This document shows positions 55,179 through 64,000 of a stretch of DNA of 64,000 bases, piece after piece. Below the pieces are notes generated by a model, which ran no database searches, was not told the origin of the DNA, and worked only from the letters and a program-made list of their open reading frames with translations. Made by a program: the position numbers and the translations under genes. Position 1 is the stretch's first letter, and every line of letters begins with the position of its first letter. The DNA is from Erythrobasidium yunnanense (taxonomy: Eukaryota > Basidiomycota > Cystobasidiomycetes > Erythrobasidiales > Erythrobasidiaceae): positions 3,197,111 to 3,261,110 of the forward strand of contig BCJC01000002.1 of assembly GCA_001600175.1 (NCBI GenBank). Reading direction: 5' to 3'.

Positions 55179-56225
55179 ATGGCGGCCGAGTTTACGTTGT
55201 TGGATCAGGTCAAACCCTGCATACATATCCTATGCTGGCCATGTCTAGGTCTACAAAGGAAGACCCGGCGGCGGTCTCTAGCTCAAACCGACGATCAACG
55301 CGATGACCGAGAGTACGACGCTTTGGAACGGCAAGGCTTGCTCGACCACGAAGAGGAGACTACTGTGGCTCGCAGCAGCAGAACTAGAGAACTCGCAGAT
55401 GACGAGGACGCCATGTCTTTGCATAGCAACATCGGACACCCTAAGTCGCACAGACCCGAACTCCCTTCTCCTCATTCTCCTTTACATAAGCTCAGCCGTT
55501 GGCAGCTTTTCACATCATGGCTAGATGTACTTCGAGCTGCGCCACGCCAGCCAGTCTCTCTGTCTATGCATAAGAACCACGGAGGAGCAGCACCAAGTCC
55601 CCTTCCGGCAGATATCGGAAGTGTATTCGAACAGGATGGAATGGCAGCTGACGATGAGCGCGCCGAAGTTCAAAGGCTGAAGGAAGCCGTCGCAAAGGCT
55701 AAATCGTCAGCGCGAAAGAAGCGGATTAGACAGGCAAGAGCAGAAGCAGCGCTAGTAGAGCAAAGCGCAATACAGGAGGATATCGATTGGGGACCTATGC
55801 AGAATGCGAGCTTATCCCAAAGGGCGACCACCTCGGATACAAGTACAGGTACCTCTGAACAAGCGGAAACCGCACGCCATTTCGGTTTCCAAGGACAGGA
55901 TACCGACACGGAAGAGCAAGAAGGGGTGCCAGACATGGCTGCAGAAGGTGGCCTGTTCTCTTCGTCGACAGCGAAGGCCAAGCGAATGGGTCATTCTTCC
56001 TCGGGCCTCTCTTCCAATTCTCTGTCGAGTTCCGGAAGTTCAGCATATGGGAGGAGGAATAATAGAGAGAGGAGCAGAAGAGCGCTGTCCGATACGGTCA
56101 GCAACGTTACATGGGATAGTAACTTGGCTCAAGTCGACAAGTCGTCGGTATGTTCCTTCACTTTGGCAGCCAGGTTAACATCACTGACAGGGCCCAATAT
56201 GCATTGCAGCCGCAATCTTGAATAA
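55179..56225 (+). CDS. Hypothetical protein with Cys-rich N-terminus
   Basis: A 348-residue frame if unspliced. The first 26 residues (MAAEFTLLDQVKPCIHILCWPCLG) have three Cys in a hydrophobic setting and could be palmitoylated or membrane-associated. A charged linker, an ELPSPHSPLHKL motif, an Ala/Lys/Arg helix (VQRLKEAVAKAKSSARKKRIRQARAEAAL) and a Ser/Gly-rich tail follow. An intron near 56149 (GTATGT) to about 56190 is possible and would alter the last residues. Function unknown. The gene is divergent from the preceding low-complexity gene, with about 210 bases between start codons. Confidence 0.55.
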   Translation: MAAEFTLLDQVKPCIHILCWPCLGLQRKTRRRSLAQTDDQRDDREYDALERQGLLDHEEETTVARSSRTRELADDEDAMSLHSNIGHPKSHRPELPSPHSPLHKLSRWQLFTSWLDVLRAAPRQPVSLSMHKNHGGAAPSPLPADIGSVFEQDGMAADDERAEVQRLKEAVAKAKSSARKKRIRQARAEAALVEQSAIQEDIDWGPMQNASLSQRATTSDTSTGTSEQAETARHFGFQGQDTDTEEQEGVPDMAAEGGLFSSSTAKAKRMGHSSSGLSSNSLSSSGSSAYGRRNNRERSRRALSDTVSNVTWDSNLAQVDKSSVCSFTLAARLTSLTGPNMHCSRNLE

Positions 56226-56559
56226 TCGATTCATACATCTGCACCTCGTTTCTGCGAGTTTATTGTTGGGCCAGCCAACGAGAGCCTGGCCGAATGTATT
56301 ATCAGATCATGAGGGCTAATTGGGAGTTAAGGTTGATGCCGTTATACATATTCTGCTTATCGTTTGTCGCAAATGTTCATTCCGGTTATGAGCCATACAT
56401 ATCACAGCTTGGCTCGTGCTCGTCCTTTCTGGACTCCGGCCAACACCTGATCCAAAGAAGCCGGACAAACGAGCTTTCCTTTCATCAATTGCAAGCTTCA
56501 CAGGATTTGCTCCAGCACCTACATCTCTCTATCTTTCAATCTCTCCGCACTCTCAACAA
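56226..56559. other. Intergenic region upstream of ornithine aminotransferase
   Basis: About 330 bases. An open frame in phase with the next gene runs back to a Met at 56416 ([15 protein letters not shown]), so a longer N-terminus is possible. The CT-rich stretch just before 56560 fits a leader, so the downstream start was preferred. Confidence 0.45.
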
Positions 56560-58255
56560 ATGGTGCAGACCAACGGAAGCGCTCAGCACTCCACCATGAA
56601 CGGGACTCAGAATGGAGGCAGCAAGCCAGGCCATCAGGGTACGAACGGCACAAATGGTCACACTAAGCATCATGGAGGCCTGTCCTCCCAAGCCTGCATT
56701 GACCTTGAACACGACTACTCCGCCCACAATTATCACCCTATGCCGGTCGTCTTCTCCAAGGCGAAAGGCGCGCGTGTCTGGAATCCTGAAGGAAAGGAAT
56801 ACATTGATTGTCTATCTGCATACTCTGCGGTGAATCAGGTGAGCAAGTCCGGAATCGTCAACTTGGTGCGCTGTGGCTGATGCTTGGATTGATTGTGTAG
56901 GGACACTGTCACCCCAAGATCGTTGATGCGTTGGTACAGCAAGCGCAGAAGCTCACTCTGTCGAGCCGTGCGTTCCACAGCGACAACATGGGACCGTATG
57001 CCAAGAAGGTAACAAAATTGACAGGGTAAGCGTACTCTTGCTACTTCTGACCTACTTGCTCGTTCTGATAAATGCTATGTCGTAGATTTGATATGGTCCT
57101 GCCTATGAACACCGGCGCGGAAGCTGTTGAAACAGCCCTCAAGCTGGCTCGCAAGTGGGCATACAAGGTCAAAGGGGTAGAGGCGAACAAGGCAATCATC
57201 CTCAGCGTGACGGAGAACTTCCACGGACGAACCTTGGCAGTAGTCTCGATGTCGACCGATAACACCGCTACGAACCAATTCGGTCCTTTCTTCGATACAA
57301 TCGGTCCTTCCTGCCCTGTCAAAAGTCAAGAGCGTCAAATCAGATACAACAATATTGGAGACCTCGAAAGAGCCCTTGAAGCGCATGGCAAGGATGTAGC
57401 TGCATTCCTGGTTGAGCCTATTCAAGGTGAAGCCGGTATTATCATTCCCGATCACGACTATCTGGAGAGGGCTCAAGAGCTATGTCGCAAGCACAATGTC
57501 CTCTTGATCTGTGACGAGATCCAGACAGGTCTCGGCCGGACAGGAAAACTGTAAGTGGCACACTCCAGCGATAGGCGCACTTTGGCTAACCTGATCGGCT
57601 GGACAGACTCTGCTTCCAGCACAATCCCAAAGTACAACCTGATATCTGCACACTCGGCAAAGCTTTGTCCGGAGGCGTATACCCGGTAGCAGCAGTTCTC
57701 GCGCGCAAGGATGTTATGCTCACGATACAACCTGGAGAGCACGGGTCAACATACGGCGGCAACCCTCTAGGATGTGCTGTCGCCATGGCTGCTCTGGATG
57801 TCCTAGTGGAGGAGAAGCTATCGGAGAGGGCAGCAGACTTGGGAGCCAAATTCAGCAAACAATTGAATGGCTTGAAGCGCATTGGTGCAGGTTCGGATGG
57901 TAAAGGTGGCTGGGTGACAGAAGTGAGGGCGCTTGGCCTGATGTGCGCGTTCGTCGTCGACAACAAGAAGAGTAAGAAGGGTCGTGGTGCTTGGGAGCTG
58001 TGCCTGCTCATGGCAGATAAGGGCGTTCTGGCGAAGCCGACACACGAGAACACGTAAGACCTGATACATTTCGGTAGCTTCCCTCGGCTGACCTCGCTTT
58101 ACAGTATCCGATTGGCTCCACCTCTTGTCATCTCAGAGGAAGACTTGAATACCGTCATTAAGGTCATCGAAGAAAGCTTGAACGAGCTGGATACGGTCGA
58201 GACGATCCCCGGTGAGGAGCCAGCAGATCAGAAGCAGCCTTTTGCCGCATTATAA
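56560..58255 (+). CDS. CAR2: Ornithine aminotransferase
   Basis: PLP-dependent class III aminotransferase converting ornithine and 2-oxoglutarate to glutamate semialdehyde and glutamate in arginine catabolism. After a Gly/Asn/Thr-rich start come [112 protein letters not shown] and [15 protein letters not shown], which holds the PLP-binding Lys. [19 protein letters not shown], the C-terminal substrate-binding region and [14 protein letters not shown] complete the fold. Introns lie at about 56838-56900, 57027-57085, 57551-57606 and 58056-58104. Length and motifs are normal. Confidence 0.96.
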
Positions 58256-58356
58256 GGCGTTTCGGATGTAGGTGACTCTGGCTACGCCTCCAGCATGCTC
58301 TCGATGCTCTCGTTATGTACATTACTGCATGACAGCGTGTCGTATAGAATGTCGAA

Positions 58357-59468
58357 CTACGACTGCATAGCCTCTTCTTCCTCTTCGCCCTCTTCTTTTG
58401 CTGAAGCACTCCGATCCCGACTCCTGCTCCGACTTCTCTCACGCTTCTTCGTCGTATTGTCCAGCTCGCTCAACTGAAGCTCGCCATCCTCGTCGACTTC
58501 CATGGATGGTGCTGCTTCCGACACCACGTCCGGTGCACCTGCCTTGTTCCCGTCACTTTCGCCAGATGAAGGAAGAGGTGAAGCATTGTTCAGGACAGAC
58601 AGACCCAAAGGTGATGGCTCGAAGCTTTTGGCACTCGGATCTAGACTACGCTTGAGGGCATTCGAGACTTCGGCTCCCTCTGCATCGCTTTCCTCCCCAC
58701 TTCTGGCACCATTCGCTGTTGCACCATCTTCAGGAACATCGTCATCGTTGAGGGCATCACGCCTTTCCTGCTCTGACTTCTCCTCCCGAACACGTTCGCC
58801 TAGATCTTCCAGACTCTTTACGATTGCATCGAATGCCGTTCGGCGATCTGCCCATGTCTCTGTATACCGTGTCTGCTCAGCTTCCAGCTCCTTGAGTTCT
58901 GCTGTAAGGCGTGCGATATTCCTGTAAGTCCTGCATCAGCTCGTCTCGATATTCGGAAAGTAGGGTCCGGACTCTGCAGAATGGGCTCTAGACGGTATTC
59001 TTAGGGCTTCTTTTGTGATACTGTCGTATACTATCTTGTTCTTCCGCGTCTGCTGAGCTTGCAGTAGCTGTTGCTTCAGATCCAAGATGGCCTGTTCTGC
59101 TTCTTTGGTCTCTTGCTCTATCCGGGCTATCTCTTGCTCATAGATTGCAATCTCTTCATCTGCGACCTTCGTTGTTCGCTGTTTGGCCTGAGAGTGCACC
59201 TCTTGTGAATCCAGTTCGAGAGCGAATTGGGCATAGTTATTATCTCTGCGGTAGAGCGTCAGACTCGTTCAAGTCGTAGTCACTTCGCATGCCTACAGAT
59301 CTTCGATAGGACAGGATGACAGAGTATAGAAGCGCTTGATGAGCCGTTTTAGAGGTCGCTCGTCCACGAGTAAGCGTGCCCGAATGATCTCTGTAGAGCG
59401 AGCAGATCAGCTAGTGCTACATCTGGTAGTCAACGTCATGTGCATGTACCTTCGTCAGTCATAGCCAT
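58357..59468 (-). CDS. THOC7: THO complex subunit 7 (THOC7/Tho7) homolog
   Basis: The start MAMTDE at 59468 joins IIRARLLVDERPLKRLIKRFYTL, typical of the family N-terminus. After short introns come FALELDSQEVHSQAKQRT, a long coiled coil (EEIAIYEQEIARIEQETKEAEQAILDLKQQLLQAQQ) and the signature RKNKIVYDSITKEALRIPSR. A second coiled part (LKELEAEQTRYTETWADRRTAFDAIVKSLEDL) and an acidic tail follow. The end is Ser/Arg-rich (KKRERSRSRSRDRSAS), an RS-like tract not usual in the family, then EEGEEEEEAMQS. Known role: co-transcriptional mRNP assembly and export. It overlaps nothing and is divergent from the CENP-X gene at 82 bases. Confidence 0.85.
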
Positions 59469-59550
59469 CTTCGCGTGTCAAAGTGAAATATCCGAGTGAG
59501 AGAAACGTCAAGCTCGTCCTTCGCCGGACTCGCGAAAGCGAAAGTGCAAC
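59469..59550. promoter_or_regulatory. 82-bp divergent promoter between THOC7 and CENP-X/MHF2
   Basis: Only 82 bases lie between the two start codons, so both promoters and leaders must share or overlap. No TATA box is evident. Confidence 0.55.
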
Positions 59551-59988
59551 ATGGACAACAACGATGGTCAATATCCCAAGTTTAAGCTTGTACGGTTTAT
59601 ATATGAGACTTGCATACGACGCTGGCTTACTATCTTTGCACAGTCGACTGTCGAAGCGTTGTTCAAAACCGCGTATCAAGGCGAGACCGAGCCCAAGAGT
59701 AAGGCTCTAAAGCTTGCATGGGACAGTCACTGATGTACAACTCATCACAGTCTCCGCGCCAGCACTAAGTCTGGCTGCAGAATACCTTCGTCTCTTCACG
59801 ATGGAAGCGTGAGTTGTTACGCGACTTTCGACGAAAGCCCCTCATTCGGATACCTTACCAGGATACACCGTTCAGCAGAAACAGCTAAGAAAGAACAGAG
59901 CAAGCGAAAGCCTGGAGAAAGTGCTCAAGTCGATGTAGAGCATCTTCAAGCGAATGCAGCAGCTTTGACACTGGATTTCGGGGCATGA
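59551..59988 (+). CDS. CENPX: CENP-X/MHF2 histone-fold protein
   Basis: Small gene. After MDNNDGQYPKFKL an intron (about 59592-59642) can be removed to give STVEALFKTAYQGETEPK; then an intron from 59699 (GTAAGG) leads to ISAPALSLAAEYLRLFTMEA, and a last intron leads to IHRSAETAKKEQ, QVDVEHLQANAAALTLDF and stop. The pattern (K-I-S..AL.L...YLRLF..EA..RSAE.A..E, then V.VEHL and a LDF ending) is that of CENP-X/MHF2. Known role: partner of MHF1/CENP-S at kinetochores and with the FANCM helicase in fork repair. The size is normal after splicing. The first intron is optional; reading through it inserts a Trp/Ile-rich stretch not expected in the family. Confidence 0.85.
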
Positions 59989-60066
59989 AGGAATGCAGAA
60001 GGGTACTAAGAAGTATTGGTGTCGTTATAATCATATTCGTTTCACTGCACATCGTTTAAACTTCGC

Positions 60067-61127
60067 CTATCTAAAATACAAGCCCAGCGCGACTTTCGCT
60101 ACATTGAATCCGAGCAAACTGATTATCCAACCTATGAAGAGTATCACGACTGGAAAGAGGATGAGCTCGCTTCGTATCAGGAAAGGAAGCGCGTTATAAC
60201 CAAGATATGTCACGTAGAGGTATTGCGAGAAAGCCACTGCGGAACCAGACTGGATGAGCGTTGTATACATCTCGTATAAGTGTAAGAGCTTACCAAGGTA
60301 AAGGGTATTCCCGAACAGCAGGCATACCCAGTTCGTCCGCGTGATTACCGGACTGAGGACTAGCTGTGCTACGTAAAGATTGAGGAAGAAAGGTAGGAAG
60401 GAGTTGACATGGATGTCGAAGGAGTACGCCCATTCTACTGATTGATCCGTTGCGTGCGTATGGCTAGCATGCGTGAAGAAGCGATTCGTCGCTGCCCACA
60501 GAAAAGTCGCGATGATAACGCCGACGAGAAAGAAGTCGATGAAGATCATGTGCAACATCGTTTGCAAGACCTTGAGTGGAGGATAGCGCGCATAGATGAC
60601 TCCCCATAGCAGGCCGGCGACTGGAGAAGAGGTCAGCTATGATATCGCTTTATGCTGATCAGACCAGCTTACCTGCTAGGCATGCACATTGTAGCAGAAC
60701 CAGTGCTGGATCGTCTCTAGCCCATGTATTCTTCGTTTGCTTGTGATAGTACACGTTACGGTATCTGCGACGAGTGAACAAGTTGGCTTGGGCATGCGAT
60801 GAGCTAGCTGCTTGAACACCTACACGCGCCGCGGTGCAAAGAAGAGGTAAGTCATCTGCCATGCTGCCAGCTCAAAGTCCTGTTACAATGGCATCAGCAC
60901 TTTGCGACTCCGCGTTCATGCTTCGAGCTCACCATTTGCTTGAACTGCGTACTCCGCCTTAGCAGCACACGAAGCTTTGCCAGAGCACTCTTGCCTCTTG
61001 CGAGACCCGTATGTCGAAGGCTGCCGCTACTGCCATCGTGCATGGACGAGCTGCCTGGATTCGGCGAGGTTGCTCTGAAACTGGAACCTATAGAGTGCGA
61101 AGAACTTGTCGTTGGTAGCAATGACAT
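60067..61127 (-). CDS. GMH1: UNC-50/GMH1 family Golgi membrane protein
   Basis: Start MSLLPTTSSSHSIGSSFRATSP, then LRVLLRRSTQFKQM joined across an intron to DFELAAWQMTYLFFAPRRV. A second intron with donor GTAGGT (exon ending ...CGCGT) joins to YRNVYYHKQTKNTWARDDPAL, the family hallmark. Five hydrophobic helices follow, including MLHMIFIDFFLVGVIIATF, VEWAYSFDIHVNSFLPFFLNLYVAQLVLSPV and FSQYLYVTYLGYNALPF, ending LLGFNVAKVALGLYFR. Known role: Golgi-localised, linked to Arf-GEF recruitment and receptor trafficking. Using the wrong frame for the second exon gives an odd insert; the splice used here restores the standard sequence. Confidence 0.9.
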
Positions 61128-61287
61128 GTCGTTCTGCTTGCGGAAGCGAATGCGTTGAGCCAGCTTGTCCTTTGTGTTGACGAAAGTCGAGAACAGCTTT
61201 CTGCGTTTGACCTACCGAAACTTGATTTGGGATCGATAGCAGGAGGGTAGAGACGTATACCAGAGGAGAGGAGACTATATCAACGCA
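61128..61287. promoter_or_regulatory. Divergent promoter of UNC-50 and SmB genes
   Basis: 160 bases between two start codons facing away. No specific element recognised. Confidence 0.45.
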
Positions 61288-61929
61288 ATGGTACGAACAG
61301 CTCTCGTTGAATTGCTGGCAAAGCTGACCTTTGGCGGTCCTTCGCAGGCGTCGACAAAGAAGGGCTCCCGCATGATGGGACTTATCAACTACCGCCTGCG
61401 CATCACTCTCAACGATACAAGACAATTCGTCGGACAAATGCTGGCCTTCGACAAGCATATGAACCTCGTTCTCGCCGACACTGAAGAGTTCAGAGTGCTG
61501 AAAAAGAAAAAGTCGAGGTGCGCCAGGAGAGCTGTGTGGGTTGTGGATGTTGCTGACTGTATCTCTGTATACAGTGAAGAGACAGACGATGAGCAAATGC
61601 TGAAACGAGTACTCGGGCTGGTCATTCTTCGAGGAGAGACTATCGTCAGTTTGAGCGTAGAAGGACCTCCACCGGCAGAAACGCAGCAGACAGGACCTGG
61701 AGTGGGTGCCATACTCTTGTTTGAGGGTTTTGCTAACTGTTTCTGCTAGTTACAACCTGGATTCGGACGAGCTGCTCCTGCTGGACGAGGCATGGGACAG
61801 ATGCCAGCTATGAGAGGTGGACCAGTCAATTTCGCACCCCCTCCAGGCTTTGCACCACCTGGTGCTTTCCCTCCTGGTATGGCTCCTCCCGGCTTTGCTC
61901 CTCCTCCTGGTTTCGGGCGTGGTATGTAG
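61288..61929 (+). CDS. SNRPB: Small nuclear ribonucleoprotein SmB
   Basis: Core spliceosomal Sm protein. The first coding exon is just the start codon (61288-61290); the intron 61291-61347 (GTACGA...TCGCAG) is followed by [48 protein letters not shown] (Sm motif 1). A second intron (GTGCGC...ATACAG) joins KKKSS to [33 protein letters not shown] (Sm motif 2). The third exon is Pro/Gly-rich with repeated [16 protein letters not shown] units and ends GFGRGM, the usual SmB tail. Without the first splice the protein would carry an extra leader not found in SmB, which supports the intron. Confidence 0.94.
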
Positions 61930-62799
61930 AAGTGTTGTATTGAATGGTCAAATGGAATGTGCGAGGTTTGCAATATGGAAATCGTCAAGCTGACAGAACG
62001 GCCTGGCATACCTTCAGACAATCGCGGCCGACGGTCACTGACGAATGAGATTCGGCTACAACCTGGCAGAATGAGATGCGGCTGCAACCTGGCAGACTAC
62101 GACACAACCTTACCACAGCGTTACCTGGTCGAAAACTATTAAGCTCTCATCTGCATTGGATTGACACCTCCATCCGCATCACTGTCAGCCGGCGCGCTTT
62201 CAACTCTGAAGCCCTTCTGCGCACGTTGGTCATGCCAAATATACCGGTATCATGCACAATGCCGTCACGTAGCGTCAATGGCAAGATGAACCGGCGTTAA
62301 GCATTTGGAGTATGCCAACGCAAGCGCGAGAGCTTACTGTTGTGCAAAGTCTGATCGGCTCTACTAACGCTTTCCGTCCTACGTCGGCTTGTCTTTCTTA
62401 TGCTCTTAGGGAATGCTTCGTTTCTTTCTTTGATGGGTCGCAGTATGTTAATGTTCGATTCGAGGGCGCTGGCAGTCGGGCACGCGATATTTTGAGGTTT
62501 CGTCAGGTTCGTTGCTGTCTATCGGGAGCTGCCTGTTGCGCAGAGTGGAAGCATCTCATGGTGCCACCGCATCGTAGCAAAGGTTGAAGCTGATGTCGAG
62601 AGTCAGTAGAAAGGCAAGATCAGCGTTGAATGCACTGCTTTGTTTCTGTTCAACCTATTCGCAACATCATCTCTCGCTATCCTCTCCATCATGTCAGATC
62701 CACCACGTCATTTCCGCGACAGCAGCCTCTTTCAAGATCCCAAGTTTCTCGCGTCATCCGAAGGGGACAAACGATACGCGCTAGATCTGGGCTCTCGAT
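61930..62799. other. Gene-poor region
   Basis: About 870 bases with no supported gene. A plus-strand frame at 62312-62587 (MPTQARELTVVQSL) is unrecognised. A frame from the ATG at 62691 (MSDPPRHFRDSSLF) stops after 45 codons and does not connect to the next gene without an unseen intron. A short tandem repeat lies at 62044-62095. Confidence 0.45.
62044..62095 (+). repeat. Two-unit 26-bp tandem repeat
   Basis: The 26-base unit at 62044-62069 recurs immediately at 62070-62095 with two differences. Each unit ends CAACCTGGCAG. A similar CAACCTGG also starts the last SmB exon (about 61753), so the unit may derive from there. Confidence 0.75.
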
Positions 62800-63347
62800 A
62801 TGGACGAGCAGTTTCAGAGGAGTTATGACAAGGAAAAGACGTTAGCCGAAGTTGCCAGGCAGGCGTTTGAGAATTCCGAAGAGGACATCCAGCAGCAACA
62901 AGCTCGAGAACTCAAGGAAGCAGAGTACGCGCAGAAGGTGCAGGGTACCTCTGAGAAGCTTGATAACCCAAAGGTGAGCGTACAAGTCGGCTTTCGCAGA
63001 GTGGGCTAACATGCTTTCAGCCGGATATCTTGCTGCGAGATCCAGAATTGCACGAGCCTATTGGAACAGGCATCTATGAGAACGCAACTGGACATTGGCT
63101 GTTCTATCCGCTTGAAGAGGAGCGCGGAAAATCGGAGGAAAGGCAGGAAGTCGTAGATGGGATGGGCATGGAGGAGGATGTAGCAGCGCAAGGACAGGAA
63201 ACTGCACAAGGTGCAAATGGACAAATTGCAGAAGAGGAAGCGGCTAGGCTAGCTGCTGAAGCTCTAGCAGCTGCAGAAGATGCAGAGAGGTTAGCCATCG
63301 AGGCAGAGGCGGCAGAGAATTATCCTCTGGCGGGGTTGTTGGGTTAG
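62800..63347 (+). CDS. Hypothetical acidic helical protein
   Basis: Two exons (62800-62973, 63021-63347) with a clean GTGAGC...TTTCAG intron. I do not recognise it. The N-terminal part is a charged helix (MDEQFQRSYDKEKTLAEVARQAFENSEEDIQQQQ). A short conserved-looking core sits over the splice junction (KPDILLRDPELHEPIGTGIYENATGHWLFYPLEEE), and the end is a long Ala/Glu helix (EEEAARLAAEALAAAEDAERLA). The start is the first ATG in frame after an upstream stop at 62782; an additional upstream exon is possible. Confidence 0.6.
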
Positions 63348-64000
63348 TAGTGTGCATCTGGATTGAAAAGGGATGCATGTCATTGTATTCGTACTGGCTT
63401 TTGTCTGAAGAAGACCGCTAATCAGCAGCTTTTTGAAAGATTCTGAGTGACCGACATGATCGTATTGCTCGGCCTTGATGGTTCAATGATTGATAGTGAT
63501 GCAAAGGACTATACTGACGCGTATTGAAGCTTGCCTTGCGATATGAGCTGTTGGCAGAATGCATGCGCTTTGCAGAACAAGGGATGCAGGATCGTGTGAG
63601 GCATGTCTGGCAGGCTGATTTATGAGCGATGTATGGTAGGGTTTATCAGTAAATCATGCTCAGCTCGCATTGACGGTCTCCGCGAATGACCAGTGCGCGA
63701 AAAGATCGGGATATACGATGCTGTTTGCTGGCATTGACTGATCTGGCTTTTTCGTTGTAATATGTTGGATCAGACGGATAGAAGGTCGTGAAGGTGAAGC
63801 TTGATCAGCATAGTTTGGGGAACTTCATGCTGGAATGGCCAAGGCGGTCATTATCGAGAACGGATGCTTCTCGCGCGATTCTTGCCCGTTTAAAGTATAG
63901 TACGGTCTTATATAGATCTACGAAGTGTGTATCAGTATGCGAAATGTATCGAGGTGCATTATTTCGGCTTACCTAAATGAAATTTGTCACAATTTAGTGA
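63348..64000. other. Window-end region without supported gene
   Basis: About 650 bases with only short frames, such as one at 63788-63976, and no recognised content. It may contain the promoter or 3' end of a gene beyond the window. Confidence 0.45.

Noticed and set aside
61746-62087. Minus-strand Pro/Gly-rich frame opposite SmB
   Set aside because: It is the reverse image of the repetitive SmB tail.
1-64000. tRNA, rRNA and CRISPR features
   Set aside because: No convincing cloverleaf with A and B boxes, no rRNA-like stretch and no array of regular repeats was found by reading. A tRNA scan would be needed to exclude tRNAs fully.

Overview
This is a nuclear segment of a filamentous or dimorphic fungus, most likely a basidiomycete. 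The evidence is close gene packing on both strands, very short introns (about 40-70 nt) with GTRNGT donors and YAG acceptors, and the gene set: NADPH oxidase, SUR2, KRE2/MNT1, a DUF6533 membrane protein, a BIR1-type BIR protein and a phytochelatin synthase. I cannot name the species. Base composition looks even and I saw no C-to-T mutation bath. All identities and splice sites were judged by eye.

Left part (1-24.4 kb), single-copy host genes: D-2-hydroxyacid dehydrogenase; NADPH oxidase; a securin-like KEN-box protein; an M50B-like membrane protease whose HEFGH motif is a 15-nt exon; BIR1 (two BIR repeats); KRE2/MNT1 mannosyltransferase; SUR2 hydroxylase; an unknown basic protein; a TMT1-like methyltransferase; a His-rich hydrophilic repeat protein; a formaldehyde-dehydrogenase-like Zn enzyme; an unknown coiled-coil protein; and TAF5.

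Middle (24.6-50.2 kb), a rearranged segmental duplication. A leucine-rich-repeat protein with a PP1-docking motif (PPP1R37-like) and a following HELGH-motif gene lie at 24.6-32.0 kb. The 3' half of the first gene and all of the second recur in direct orientation at 42.5-47.7 kb. Next to copy A is a patchwork of decayed pieces (phytochelatin synthase 3' part, SUR2 first exon, phytochelatin synthase 5' part) leading into an intact arrestin. Next to copy B is a decayed arrestin start leading into an intact phytochelatin synthase. An ancestral divergent arrestin/phytochelatin synthase pair therefore seems to have been duplicated and each copy kept a different gene, while the shared start region stayed nearly identical. 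Between the copies lie a DUF6533 protein and DUS3.

Right part (50.2-64 kb), compact housekeeping genes in divergent pairs: a PCID2/CSN12-like PCI protein, two unknown low-complexity proteins, ornithine aminotransferase, THOC7 and CENP-X/MHF2 (82 bp apart), UNC-50/GMH1 and SmB (whose start codon is its whole first coding exon), and an unknown acidic protein. I saw no rRNA, convincing tRNA, CRISPR array or virus-like element. The most unusual content is the reciprocal gene loss with homogenised identity patches, the HELGH protein pair, and the microexons that carry catalytic motifs.
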